In this document: one piece after another, positions 28,604 through 36,233 of the stretch | How the letters are laid out: every line of letters starts with the position of its first letter | How positions within the stretch are numbered: the first letter of the stretch is position 1 | Source: Prevotella sp. P2-180 | Lineage (GTDB): Bacteria > Bacteroidota > Bacteroidia > Bacteroidales > Bacteroidaceae | Direction: 5' to 3' | Length of the DNA stretch: 54,080 bases | Assembly (NCBI RefSeq): GCF_002251435.1 | Contig: NZ_NPJI01000106.1 | Span: 1 to 54,080 of the forward strand | Notes under the pieces: model-generated | Told to the model about the DNA's origin: nothing | The model's input: only the letters and a program-made list of their open reading frames with translations | The model's database searches: none | Position numbers and translations under genes: made by a program

Positions 28604-29512
28604 TCAGAACTCCACATAGGGAGATATGCGTTGCAGGTCAGCATCAGTGAAATCAGGACAAGCATTGAGATCTTGTAAAGATTTCAATGGTCCGTAACTT
28701 CGTCGATAATCCACTATAGCCTTTGCCTGATAGTAATTGAAGTATGGATGGCTACGCAGTTGAGACAATGTCATCTTGTTGATATTGAGTTTATTGTTCA
28801 GTTTCTTTCCAATGCGTATGTAATTTTTTGCATCCTGCGGAAAACCATCAATTTCATCAAGTTGTTTTATGCTGGCATATCCACCCAGACGCCTTCTGTA
28901 TTCAATAATTCTGCGGGCATAGTAGCTGCCAATTCCTGGCACTCGTTTTAGTAATGAAGTGTCAGCTTCGTTAAGGTCGACAAATTCTCCCGAATGCAGT
29001 TTTTTGGATTCTCTATTCAAACCCCTGTAAACACTGTCTTTCGACTGATAAGAATTGGTATGTATGGATTTTCCTTTTTCACTATCTTTGGAAAATAGGG
29101 AAGATGCGGGTAATGAATACTCAGGAGCTATACGGATATATGGTTCCAGTCTGCGATAGTCATGGACTGTAAGTCCATAAAGGCGGGCGAAGTCTGATGG
29201 CTTTCGGTAGGTTCCACCGCGGCTGCGATATTTATATATCGACGCCACCTGCCATCTTCTCAGTCCGAGTCTTAGTAGCGCTGTACTGTCGGCAGTGTTA
29301 GGGTCAAAGGCGAAAAGTTCTCTTTTGTCTTCGTATTCAAGACTTTCCGCCTCAGCCCTTTTTTGCCTCTGTTCTGAGTCTTTTTTTTCTTTCTCCACCC
29401 TTACTCCACCAATGTCAGTTTTCAGTCCACCTTTTATTACGACAATGATGAGTGCCATTGTTGAAATTAGAGTGCAGATAGCAAGTAAAGCTCTTCTGTT
29501 GCCTATCATCAT
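28604..29512 (-). CDS. Membrane-anchored helix-hairpin-helix (ComEA-like) protein
   Basis: 302 residues from ATG 29512; the TTG at 29521 is less likely. An N-terminal membrane helix (about 8-27) precedes a charged linker. Three or four HhH DNA-binding motifs follow: FDPNTADSTALLRLGL, VDLNEADTSLLKRVPGIGSYYARRIIEYR, LNINKMTLSQLRSHPY and LKSLQDLNACPDFTDADL. ComEA-type proteins bind incoming double-stranded DNA in the periplasm, but Bacteroidota carry many such proteins of unproven role. It lies 22 nt downstream of the PHP phosphatase gene, apparently in the same transcript. Confidence 0.85.
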   Translation of the reverse strand: MMIGNRRALLAICTLISTMALIIVVIKGGLKTDIGGVRVEKEKKDSEQRQKRAEAESLEYEDKRELFAFDPNTADSTALLRLGLRRWQVASIYKYRSRGGTYRKPSDFARLYGLTVHDYRRLEPYIRIAPEYSLPASSLFSKDSEKGKSIHTNSYQSKDSVYRGLNRESKKLHSGEFVDLNEADTSLLKRVPGIGSYYARRIIEYRRRLGGYASIKQLDEIDGFPQDAKNYIRIGKKLNNKLNINKMTLSQLRSHPYFNYYQAKAIVDYRRSYGPLKSLQDLNACPDFTDADLQRISPYVEF

Positions 29513-29534
29513 ATTTGTCAATGGCAGTTACATC

Positions 29535-30230
29535 TTATCCGATTTCATTGCATTTCTTTGCAGATTTGCGTGAAATCGGACTTTTAAGCGTAAAATTAAT
29601 GGCGTTGAGCGAATGTATATCGTTGCCTTTCATGTCATACATGTCAGCTTTGAGTATTCGTTCTGCCTTTTCTTTTACGTGACGCCCATAGAAACCTGCA
29701 AGCGAGGGAATGTTTAGTTGGAATGATATGCCTCGCTCTTTCAGTTGCTTATAGTCGTTCATATCCATATATTCATATCGCTCAGGATGTGCCAGGAGAG
29801 GGAAATATCCCTTTGCCTTAATATTGTCGAGCATTTCGTGAAAACGAATTGGTGCATTGAAGTATGATGTCTCAACAAGCAGATAATGTTTTCCTTCTTC
29901 GAGCGGAAGGAGCTCGTCGGCTTCGAGAAGTGTATTAAACTGATTGTCGAGCATGTATTCAGCTGCAAGTGATAATTCCAGATTTCCCTTATATTCAGTC
30001 TTTACCTTGGCAAACCTGTTCAGCAAGTCAGCTTTTTTGTTAGGTATGTCTTCCATTACGTGTGGAGTAAACCATATCTTTCTTACTCCTTGTTCTTCTA
30101 AGAGTGAGAGTATGCTGATGGTGTCTTCTATTTTTTTTACGCCGTCGTCTACGCCAGGCAAGAGGTGAGAGTGGCAGTCGATGATGCCTTGCAATACGCC
30201 TGATGATGCAAATGATTTAGTGAAAAACAT
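29535..30230 (-). CDS. PHP-type tyrosine-protein phosphatase (CpsB/YwqE family)
   Basis: 231 residues. Metal-binding PHP motifs are DCHSHLLPGVDDG (about 18-30), TPHVMED (about 53) and LLAHPERYEYM (about 150). CpsB/YwqE enzymes are Mn-dependent phosphatases that act on BY-kinases, and the gene lies directly downstream of the Wzc-like kinase whose Tyr-rich tail is the obvious substrate. It is somewhat shorter than typical members (about 250), with the C-terminal part abbreviated. A terminator-like hairpin (30261-30304) separates it from wzc, so expression may depend on partial read-through. Confidence 0.9.
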   Translation of the reverse strand: MFFTKSFASSGVLQGIIDCHSHLLPGVDDGVKKIEDTISILSLLEEQGVRKIWFTPHVMEDIPNKKADLLNRFAKVKTEYKGNLELSLAAEYMLDNQFNTLLEADELLPLEEGKHYLLVETSYFNAPIRFHEMLDNIKAKGYFPLLAHPERYEYMDMNDYKQLKERGISFQLNIPSLAGFYGRHVKEKAERILKADMYDMKGNDIHSLNAINFTLKSPISRKSAKKCNEIG

Positions 30231-30260
30231 ATTGTTTCTATATTATGTTGCTTATGTGAA

Positions 30261-30304
30261 AAGAAAAAAGAGGAAAGCGGCGCCATTGTGGTCATCCACT
30301 TTCC
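30261..30304 (-). terminator. Intrinsic terminator after the Wzc-like gene
   Basis: On the minus strand ggaaagtgg (from 30304) pairs with ccgctttcc (to 30272) with one G-U wobble, followed by tcttttttctttt. It would reduce expression of the downstream phosphatase gene relative to the kinase. Confidence 0.65.
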
Positions 30305-30332
30305 TTTATTCTTGTTTTTAAACGAGAACTGA

Positions 30333-32768
30333 TTAATATCCGTTGTGATATCCGTTGTGGTATCCATTATGATAACCATAGCGGTAACCATAACGATACC
30401 CATATCTGTAGCTATAACGTCCCACAGCACTTTCTGTACCGTTGAGAATGAGCGACAGGTTCTTGAAGCGCTTTTGCTGATAGATATTTTCCAGCTCAGG
30501 TATCATTGAGCGTTCAAGCAGTCCGGCTCTTACCACAAATACTGTTCGGTCAGCACATTTTTCGATAATCTGTGTGTCGGCAACGATATCGATAGGCGGA
30601 CAGTCGATGAAGATATAGTCGTATAGTGGTCTCAATTCTTCAATGAGCTTGCCGAGCTTTCCGTTTTCGAGCAATTCGGTCGGGTTTGGAGGAACAGTAC
30701 CTATTGGCATGATGTGCAAATTATCCATCTTGCCGTATTTGACAATAAGGTCCTTCCAGTTGTCGGTACGGTTGCTGAGGTATTCGCTCAATCCCTTCGA
30801 TGGAGAGTTTACATAAGAAGAAGTGGAACCATGTCTGAGGTCGCCGTCGATAACGAGGATTTTCTTGTTTTTGATAGCAAAGCTTGCCGCGATGTTCATT
30901 GTAAGGAATGACTTACCGCTGCCAGGATTGAACGACGTCATCACAAGCACATTCTTATTCTTGTCGCTACCAGCCATAAAGTCCATGTTGGAGCGGAGCA
31001 CACGGAATGCCTCGTTTATTACGTCTCTGTTGCCTTCTTCCACAACAAGAGTCTTCAAACCATCTTCCTTTTCTTTCTTTTTCTTGAAGAATATCGACTT
31101 GCTTGCCTTCTTGCCTGTAGCATAGAGAGGAATTTCTCCGAGGAAAGGTACGTTGACCTTGTCGAGATCCTTTCTTCCACGCAGCTTGGTGTTCATATTT
31201 TCAAGCAGGTAGATGATTACGGCAGGAATGGCAAATCCAACAACAATTGCCACGAGGAGTATCAGAGGCTTACGTGGAGCAGTAGGAGACTTGCTTCCTC
31301 TTGGAGTGGTTATCACTCGTGTGTTGTAAGCGGTGAATGCTTGCGAGAGCTCATTCTCCTCACGTTTCTGCAGCAGGTAGAGATAGAGAGCTTCCTTCAC
31401 CTTTTGCTGACGCTCAACCGAGAGCAGGTATTTTGCTTGGTTCGGGCTTGACGCAAGTTTGTTTATCGAAGTAGCTTCCTGCTGGCGGTTACTATTTATC
31501 TGTGAGTTGATGGAAAGTATCAAGTTGTCGATAGACTGTACTATGGTTTTCTGCATGCTCTGCAAAGAGCTTGTAAGGTCTTGAACGAGTGGGTTTGCCT
31601 CACTACTGTTGGAAATCAGTCGGTTGCGGTCAAGTACCATATTATTATAGTTGTTTATCTGAGTCTCGATATTTGCGTTGGCAATACCAGAGTTTGTAGG
31701 CAGGGTTTGGTCTATTGACTTGCTTGTGAGTTCGTGTCTGATATATTGAGCTGTTGTGAGCTGGCTGTTAAGTTCAAGAATAGCCTTTTTACTTTCAGCC
31801 GACTGGTTCATATACAAGGCAGAGGCAGCCTGTACGTCAGGCAGCAAGTTTGCACTTTTAAAGCTTGAGATGTTAGCGTCCACATGTCCGAGTTCGCCCT
31901 CAATTACGCCAAGGCGTTCACCGATGAACTGTGAAGTGCTGATAGCGATTTGGTTTTTGTCGAGAATCCAGTTTTCGTTATACACCTCAATGAGTGTATT
32001 GAGTATGTCTTCAGCCTTTTTTGGAGAAGTAGCCTCAGTGGTAAGTGTGATAACGGTACCTTCCTTGTTGTCCAGTTCAGCCACGAGTTTTGTAGAGAGA
32101 GCATCAGCGAGGTCGTCGATGTTCTGTTTGCTGTATGTTATCTTTTCTCCGATAAAGTCTTCGCGTGCTGTTTTGGTGCCGTGGACAGTCATTTGTCCTA
32201 TTGGTGTCATCACGACTTTTCCTATATTGCCTTTCACTTCTTTGTCATACTCAACCTTACCGTCTTCAGTATACATTTTGAAGTCATATAAAGTGAACGA
32301 ATGTTCGTCGTTGAGTTTGATTACAAAGGAGAATGGATATTTGGATTGTTTACGCATCATTACTTCCACGGGCGATGTCCCATAGAGTTCCACTCGTTTT
32401 AGTCCTTCACGTACGCTGTATACCTCGTTCAGTCTAAGTCGCTTCACTACTTCAGTCATGAGATTAGGCGACTTTATTGTAGACAATTCATTTTTTATGT
32501 TCGTATTAGACTTGAACAGTCCGCCCATGTCAGCGAAGTCGCTGATGAGGTTTGACGATTTTCCCTTAGCGTCTTCCTTAATGAGTATGGAAGCTGTTCG
32601 GGTGTAAATGTTTGGAGTTCTGAGCAGATAAAGCACAGCAGCCGAAGCGCAAATCAAAACAGAGAGTACGAACCATCTCCAGCGTGGCAGACAAAGTCCC
32701 CATAAGTCTTGCAGACGAAGGAAATCATCGTTCTGTTCATTTGTCTGATTATTATTGTTTGTTTCCAT
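30333..32768 (-). CDS. wzc: Wzc-like polysaccharide co-polymerase/tyrosine autokinase
   Basis: 811 residues. The Wzz-type N-terminal part has a first membrane helix (about 30-50), a large periplasmic coiled-coil region and a second membrane helix (about 500-522). The cytoplasmic BY-kinase domain has Walker A NPGSGKS, Walker A' LVIDGDLR and Walker B YIFIDCPP. The C-terminus is a Tyr cluster of 11 tyrosines in RYGY and HNGY repeats, the autophosphorylation sites. These proteins control chain length and export of exopolysaccharide or capsule. Partners next door are the Wza-like lipoprotein (25 nt upstream) and the PHP phosphatase (downstream). No glycosyltransferases are in the window, so the polysaccharide locus must lie elsewhere. 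Confidence 0.95.
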   Translation of the reverse strand: METNNNNQTNEQNDDFLRLQDLWGLCLPRWRWFVLSVLICASAAVLYLLRTPNIYTRTASILIKEDAKGKSSNLISDFADMGGLFKSNTNIKNELSTIKSPNLMTEVVKRLRLNEVYSVREGLKRVELYGTSPVEVMMRKQSKYPFSFVIKLNDEHSFTLYDFKMYTEDGKVEYDKEVKGNIGKVVMTPIGQMTVHGTKTAREDFIGEKITYSKQNIDDLADALSTKLVAELDNKEGTVITLTTEATSPKKAEDILNTLIEVYNENWILDKNQIAISTSQFIGERLGVIEGELGHVDANISSFKSANLLPDVQAASALYMNQSAESKKAILELNSQLTTAQYIRHELTSKSIDQTLPTNSGIANANIETQINNYNNMVLDRNRLISNSSEANPLVQDLTSSLQSMQKTIVQSIDNLILSINSQINSNRQQEATSINKLASSPNQAKYLLSVERQQKVKEALYLYLLQKREENELSQAFTAYNTRVITTPRGSKSPTAPRKPLILLVAIVVGFAIPAVIIYLLENMNTKLRGRKDLDKVNVPFLGEIPLYATGKKASKSIFFKKKKEKEDGLKTLVVEEGNRDVINEAFRVLRSNMDFMAGSDKNKNVLVMTSFNPGSGKSFLTMNIAASFAIKNKKILVIDGDLRHGSTSSYVNSPSKGLSEYLSNRTDNWKDLIVKYGKMDNLHIMPIGTVPPNPTELLENGKLGKLIEELRPLYDYIFIDCPPIDIVADTQIIEKCADRTVFVVRAGLLERSMIPELENIYQQKRFKNLSLILNGTESAVGRYSYRYGYRYGYRYGYHNGYHNGYHNGY
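30336..30419 (-). repeat. 12-bp tandem repeat encoding Tyr-rich kinase tail
   Basis: Seven 12-bp units in frame: three encode HNGY (30336-30371) and four encode RYGY or RYSY (30372-30419). Unit length is a multiple of three, so slippage would change the number of phospho-tyrosines without breaking the frame. Confidence 0.85.
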
Positions 32769-32793
32769 TTATTTAAGATTTGGATGATAATAA

Positions 32794-33588
32794 TTACTTG
32801 AATAAAAGAACACCGAGTGAGCAGAGGAACGAACCGATGCTGAGCCAGAATCCAGCCGACTTCACACTGTTTTCGTTAAGTGTGGATTGTCCGGCACGCA
32901 CATCGTTTGGTTCAACGTAAATAACGTCGCTTTGTTTGAGATAATAAACAGGCGAGTTGAAGAAATCCTTAGAACGGATGTCAACCATGTGAGTGATTCT
33001 TTTTCCGTCTTCCTCACGAATGACATATATAGCATCGCGTTTACCATAGATGTTAAGGTCTCCAGCCATGGCAATAGCTTCAAGCAGAGTGACTTGGTCT
33101 TTTGATATGGTATATTTTCCAGGGTTCTTTACTTCACCAAGCACTGAGAAGTACAGATTCATGAATTCCACTGTAACCACAGGGTCTTTGATAAGTTTGC
33201 TGTCGATAATTTTTTGTTTGATGACAGCAGCCACCTGGCTTTTAGTCAGTCCTCCGATATGTATCATACCAAGTTGTGGAAAGTCGATGTCTCCGTTTTG
33301 GTCGAGTGTGTATCCGGAAACCTCACCATTTCCATAGTTCGTACTCATTGTAGTGTAACCAGCACGATACTGTGCTCGAGTAAGGTTGAAAAGCGAGGCG
33401 AGTTCTGGGTCCTTACTTGATACGATGATAGAGATTTGGTCTTGTGGCTGTAGGGTAATATCCCTTACAGCTTCTATGACCTCTGGTCGGTTAAGTGGCA
33501 CGTCTTGGAAATAGACGATTTTCTCAGAAGTGTGGCATGACACCAGCACCAATGCCACTAGAAGAAGGCTTAGAAAATGCTTTTTCAT
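32794..33588 (-). CDS. wza: Wza-like polysaccharide export lipoprotein
   Basis: 264 residues. The signal MKKHFLSLLLVALVLVSC has a lipobox with C18. The poly-export domain (about 45-130: LQPQDQISIIVSSKDPEL, DQNGDIDFPQLGMI) is followed by an SLBB domain (about 135-215: VLGEVKNPGKYTI, VTLLEAIAMAGDLN). A C-terminal hydrophobic helix (about 243-263) would span the outer membrane, as in Wza. It forms the export channel docked on the Wzc-like protein encoded next. It is shorter than E. coli Wza, as is usual in Bacteroidota. Its own promoter lies at 33668-33699. Confidence 0.93.
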   Translation of the reverse strand: MKKHFLSLLLVALVLVSCHTSEKIVYFQDVPLNRPEVIEAVRDITLQPQDQISIIVSSKDPELASLFNLTRAQYRAGYTTMSTNYGNGEVSGYTLDQNGDIDFPQLGMIHIGGLTKSQVAAVIKQKIIDSKLIKDPVVTVEFMNLYFSVLGEVKNPGKYTISKDQVTLLEAIAMAGDLNIYGKRDAIYVIREEDGKRITHMVDIRSKDFFNSPVYYLKQSDVIYVEPNDVRAGQSTLNENSVKSAGFWLSIGSFLCSLGVLLFK

Positions 33589-33667
33589 ATAATTATTTTG
33601 TTTATTTTCCCTTTAGTATTGTATTTATTATTTAACGAATAATCTTCAAGAGAAGGCTTTTTCGCTG

Positions 33668-33699
33668 CAAAGTTACCGAAAATTTAGTTAAGTTCCAAA
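33668..33699 (-). promoter_or_regulatory. Promoter of the exopolysaccharide export operon
   Basis: On the minus strand TTTG (33699-33696) and TAACTTTG (33675-33668) with a 20-bp spacer, giving a leader of about 75 nt before the ATG at 33588. It should drive wza-wzc and, by read-through, the phosphatase and HhH genes. Confidence 0.7.
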
Positions 33700-33757
33700 T
33701 AAAAAATCATGTTTTTTCTAAAAAAAGTATGTTTATTGACAACTTTTCTACAAATAG

Positions 33758-33806
33758 TAAAAAAAAGTGGGTGATTTTATTGAAAAACAATATCAATCAC
33801 CCACTT
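33758..33806 (-). terminator. Intrinsic terminator after the GH2 gene
   Basis: A 12-bp perfect stem (aagtgggtgatt 33765-33776 with aatcacccactt 33795-33806) is followed on the minus strand by a T-run (complement of the A-run at about 33759-33766). It closes the long minus-strand gene run that starts at menG. Confidence 0.85.
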
Positions 33807-33824
33807 ACTTATTTAAAAAAACTC

Positions 33825-36218
33825 CTATTTCACTGAAATCTCTTTTGTGCAAGACATCTTGCGCTGTTTGTCAAAAACAGTAACCTTAATTGTTCCAGGT
33901 GTTGTAGAACTTCTTACCACGAAAACCGTCTTTCCGCTAAACAGAGCCATTTCCGGTTGTTTCATTGGTTGAAGAGAAGTTGCGTCGCCGTTGCATGCTG
34001 CCTCGAAGCTGCCATTTCCTTCAACCTTTATAGTAATATTGTCTGAAAGGGTAGGGCAGAAGGTGCCATTTTTGTCAACCAAACTTACTGTGATGTAAGC
34101 GAGATCCATTCCGTCAGCCTTCAGTGTTCCGTCAGATGAAGCCGGACACTCAATGTCAAGTTTCATTTCTGCAGGTTTGCCGGCAGTTTTTCTACTGTCT
34201 TCTCCCACTACCGTACCATTGTTGTCATAAGCCACGACACGTATTTCACCAGGCTCATAAGCAACGTTGTTCCATCTCAGTCTGAATCTGTCGAGTCGGG
34301 AGTCTTTTTGTTTCTTTATACGTCCTTGGCTTTTTCCGTTTACGAACAGTTCAGCCTCATTAGCGTCGGTGTAGCAATAAACTGGAGTCACTTGTCCTTC
34401 CCTTCCAGGCCATGTCCAGTGAGGCAGCAGGTATACGGTGTGAGCATTGGTGTTCCAATGGCTTCGGTAGAGGTAGTAGCGGTCTTTTGGCAGACCTGCA
34501 AGGTCGCAGATTCCGAAATAGCTGCTGCGGCTTGGCCAGTAGGTGTCGTAGGGAGTAGGTTCGCCGAGATAGTCATATCCAGTCCATACGAACTCTCCTA
34601 TAACCCACGGATAGTCCTCTTGGCATCTCCAGTCGTCGTCAGGAAGATTGCTCCACGAGCAGTATTCAGTGTCGTAGCTTGAGCATTGTCCGTCGTCGTA
34701 AACAGCCTTGTCGCTCACTACGACAGGGAATTTGTACACACCTCTTGAACTTACTGTAGATGCAGTTTCCGAACCGAGTAAAAATCCCTTTGGCAGTTGT
34801 TTGATATTATTTTCGTATTTATGAACCCTATAGTTAAATCCTGGCACATCCATTACTTGTGCGAACCCCGACTTGAGTGCCCTTTCAGCCTTGTCCATGC
34901 CCTGTGTTACAGGTCTTGAAGGGTCGAGTTTGTGACAGATGTCTTGTAGGTGACGTGAGATGTCCACACCTTCTTTAGACCATTGTTCAGGTATTTCGTT
35001 ACCAATGCTCCACATTATGATTGAAGGGTGGTTACGATGGTGACAGACGAGGTTTGTGATGTCTCTGTTAGCCCATTCCTTGAAATATTTGGCATATCCG
35101 TTTTTGCATTTCGGGTAAATCCACATATCGAAACTTTCAGCCATGACCATCATTCCGAGCGAATCGCAAATATCCATCTGCATGGTTGATGGCATGTTGT
35201 GAGCCGTTCTTATGGCGTCGCATCCCATTTCCTTCATGGTTTTTATCTGCCTGATGAGAGCGGTTTCGTTTTCTGCAGCACCGAGTGGTCCAAGGTCGTG
35301 GTGAAGGCATACACCTTTAATTTTTCTTGTTATTCCATTGAGTTGGAATCCACCTTCTTTTGTTACGCTAATCGTACGAATGCCGACATTATGTGTTTCT
35401 TCGTCAAGCGTCTTACCGTTTAGGGAATGTGTGAGTCTGATTTTGTAGAGATAAGGCGACTCCGGTGACCAGAGCTTAGGTTTCGTTACGTTAAGTTGCA
35501 TCACCACATATCCTTCATCGTCAGTGGTTTGCGAAGCTGATGCCACAATATTTCCTTTGTTGTCGGTCATTTCCGCCTTGGTAATACCTTTTTGCCCCGA
35601 CACTTGAGCTATGAGTTCGAGTGTGGCTTTTTCTGCCGATGCATCAATGGTGCGTATATAAGTCTGCCATGTGTTGAAGCGAGTGTCGCCAGTGAGCAAG
35701 AGTTTCACAGGTCTGTATAGTCCGCCTCCGGGATACCATCTGCTGCTTTCCTCCACGTTGTTGAGCGACACCTCGATATCAACATTCTTTATGTCTTTGA
35801 TGGGGAAGTCCACATTAAAGGCGTTGTATCCATATGGCCACCAAGCCAGTTCTTTCCCATTTATTTTTACATGTGCATTGCTCATGGCTCCATCTATCAT
35901 AAGAGTAGCCTTTGAGTATCCTTCAGGTATCTCTACAGAAGTTCTGTAGTGTCCCTCTCCAATCCAGGGCAATGCCCCAGACCTTCCGGACTTTTCTGTT
36001 TTTTCCTTTTCTCCGTTTTGTTCAATGGCAACCCATTGCAAGTCCCATTTTTTGTCGAAAGGTCCAGCTATGGCCCAGTCGTGTGGAACGCTTACTTGAG
36101 TCCATTGTTGCATGTCTCTCGAGAACTCCCATCCGTTATTGAGTTCCACGACACGCCTTTCTTGTGCATTAGCCATGGCAGCTATAGCTAAAGCAATGAT
36201 AGTTAGTTTGTTACGCAT
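33825..36218 (-). CDS. GH2 family glycoside hydrolase, probable beta-galactosidase
   Basis: 797 residues with a signal peptide (cut near MANA-Q19), so periplasmic or surface-located. Order of domains: jelly-roll sugar-binding (about 20-180), immunoglobulin-like (about 185-285), TIM barrel (about 295-570), then C-terminal beta-sandwich domains (about 600-797, DUF4982-like and Ig-like). The acid/base is E408 in WSIGNEIPE and the likely nucleophile is E484 in GSETAST; GEFVWTGYDYLGEP (about 541-554) is typical of the Bacteroidota beta-galactosidase clade. The exact sugar is not certain. It begins 15 nt after the PBP1A stop and is the last gene before the terminator, an odd partner for cell-wall genes. 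Confidence 0.92.
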   Translation of the reverse strand: MRNKLTIIALAIAAMANAQERRVVELNNGWEFSRDMQQWTQVSVPHDWAIAGPFDKKWDLQWVAIEQNGEKEKTEKSGRSGALPWIGEGHYRTSVEIPEGYSKATLMIDGAMSNAHVKINGKELAWWPYGYNAFNVDFPIKDIKNVDIEVSLNNVEESSRWYPGGGLYRPVKLLLTGDTRFNTWQTYIRTIDASAEKATLELIAQVSGQKGITKAEMTDNKGNIVASASQTTDDEGYVVMQLNVTKPKLWSPESPYLYKIRLTHSLNGKTLDEETHNVGIRTISVTKEGGFQLNGITRKIKGVCLHHDLGPLGAAENETALIRQIKTMKEMGCDAIRTAHNMPSTMQMDICDSLGMMVMAESFDMWIYPKCKNGYAKYFKEWANRDITNLVCHHRNHPSIIMWSIGNEIPEQWSKEGVDISRHLQDICHKLDPSRPVTQGMDKAERALKSGFAQVMDVPGFNYRVHKYENNIKQLPKGFLLGSETASTVSSRGVYKFPVVVSDKAVYDDGQCSSYDTEYCSWSNLPDDDWRCQEDYPWVIGEFVWTGYDYLGEPTPYDTYWPSRSSYFGICDLAGLPKDRYYLYRSHWNTNAHTVYLLPHWTWPGREGQVTPVYCYTDANEAELFVNGKSQGRIKKQKDSRLDRFRLRWNNVAYEPGEIRVVAYDNNGTVVGEDSRKTAGKPAEMKLDIECPASSDGTLKADGMDLAYITVSLVDKNGTFCPTLSDNITIKVEGNGSFEAACNGDATSLQPMKQPEMALFSGKTVFVVRSSTTPGTIKVTVFDKQRKMSCTKEISVK

Positions 36219-36233
36219 AATAGTAAATTAAGT

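Noticed and set aside
30149..30430. 93-codon frame over the Tyr-repeat region, rich in Met, Ile and Thr
   Set aside because: It is the 12-bp repeat read in another frame of the same strand, crosses the terminator, and has no independent start signal.
31756..32385. 209-codon open frame antisense to the Wzc-like gene
   Set aside because: Ser/Leu-rich shadow of a clear coding sequence, with no promoter or known domain.
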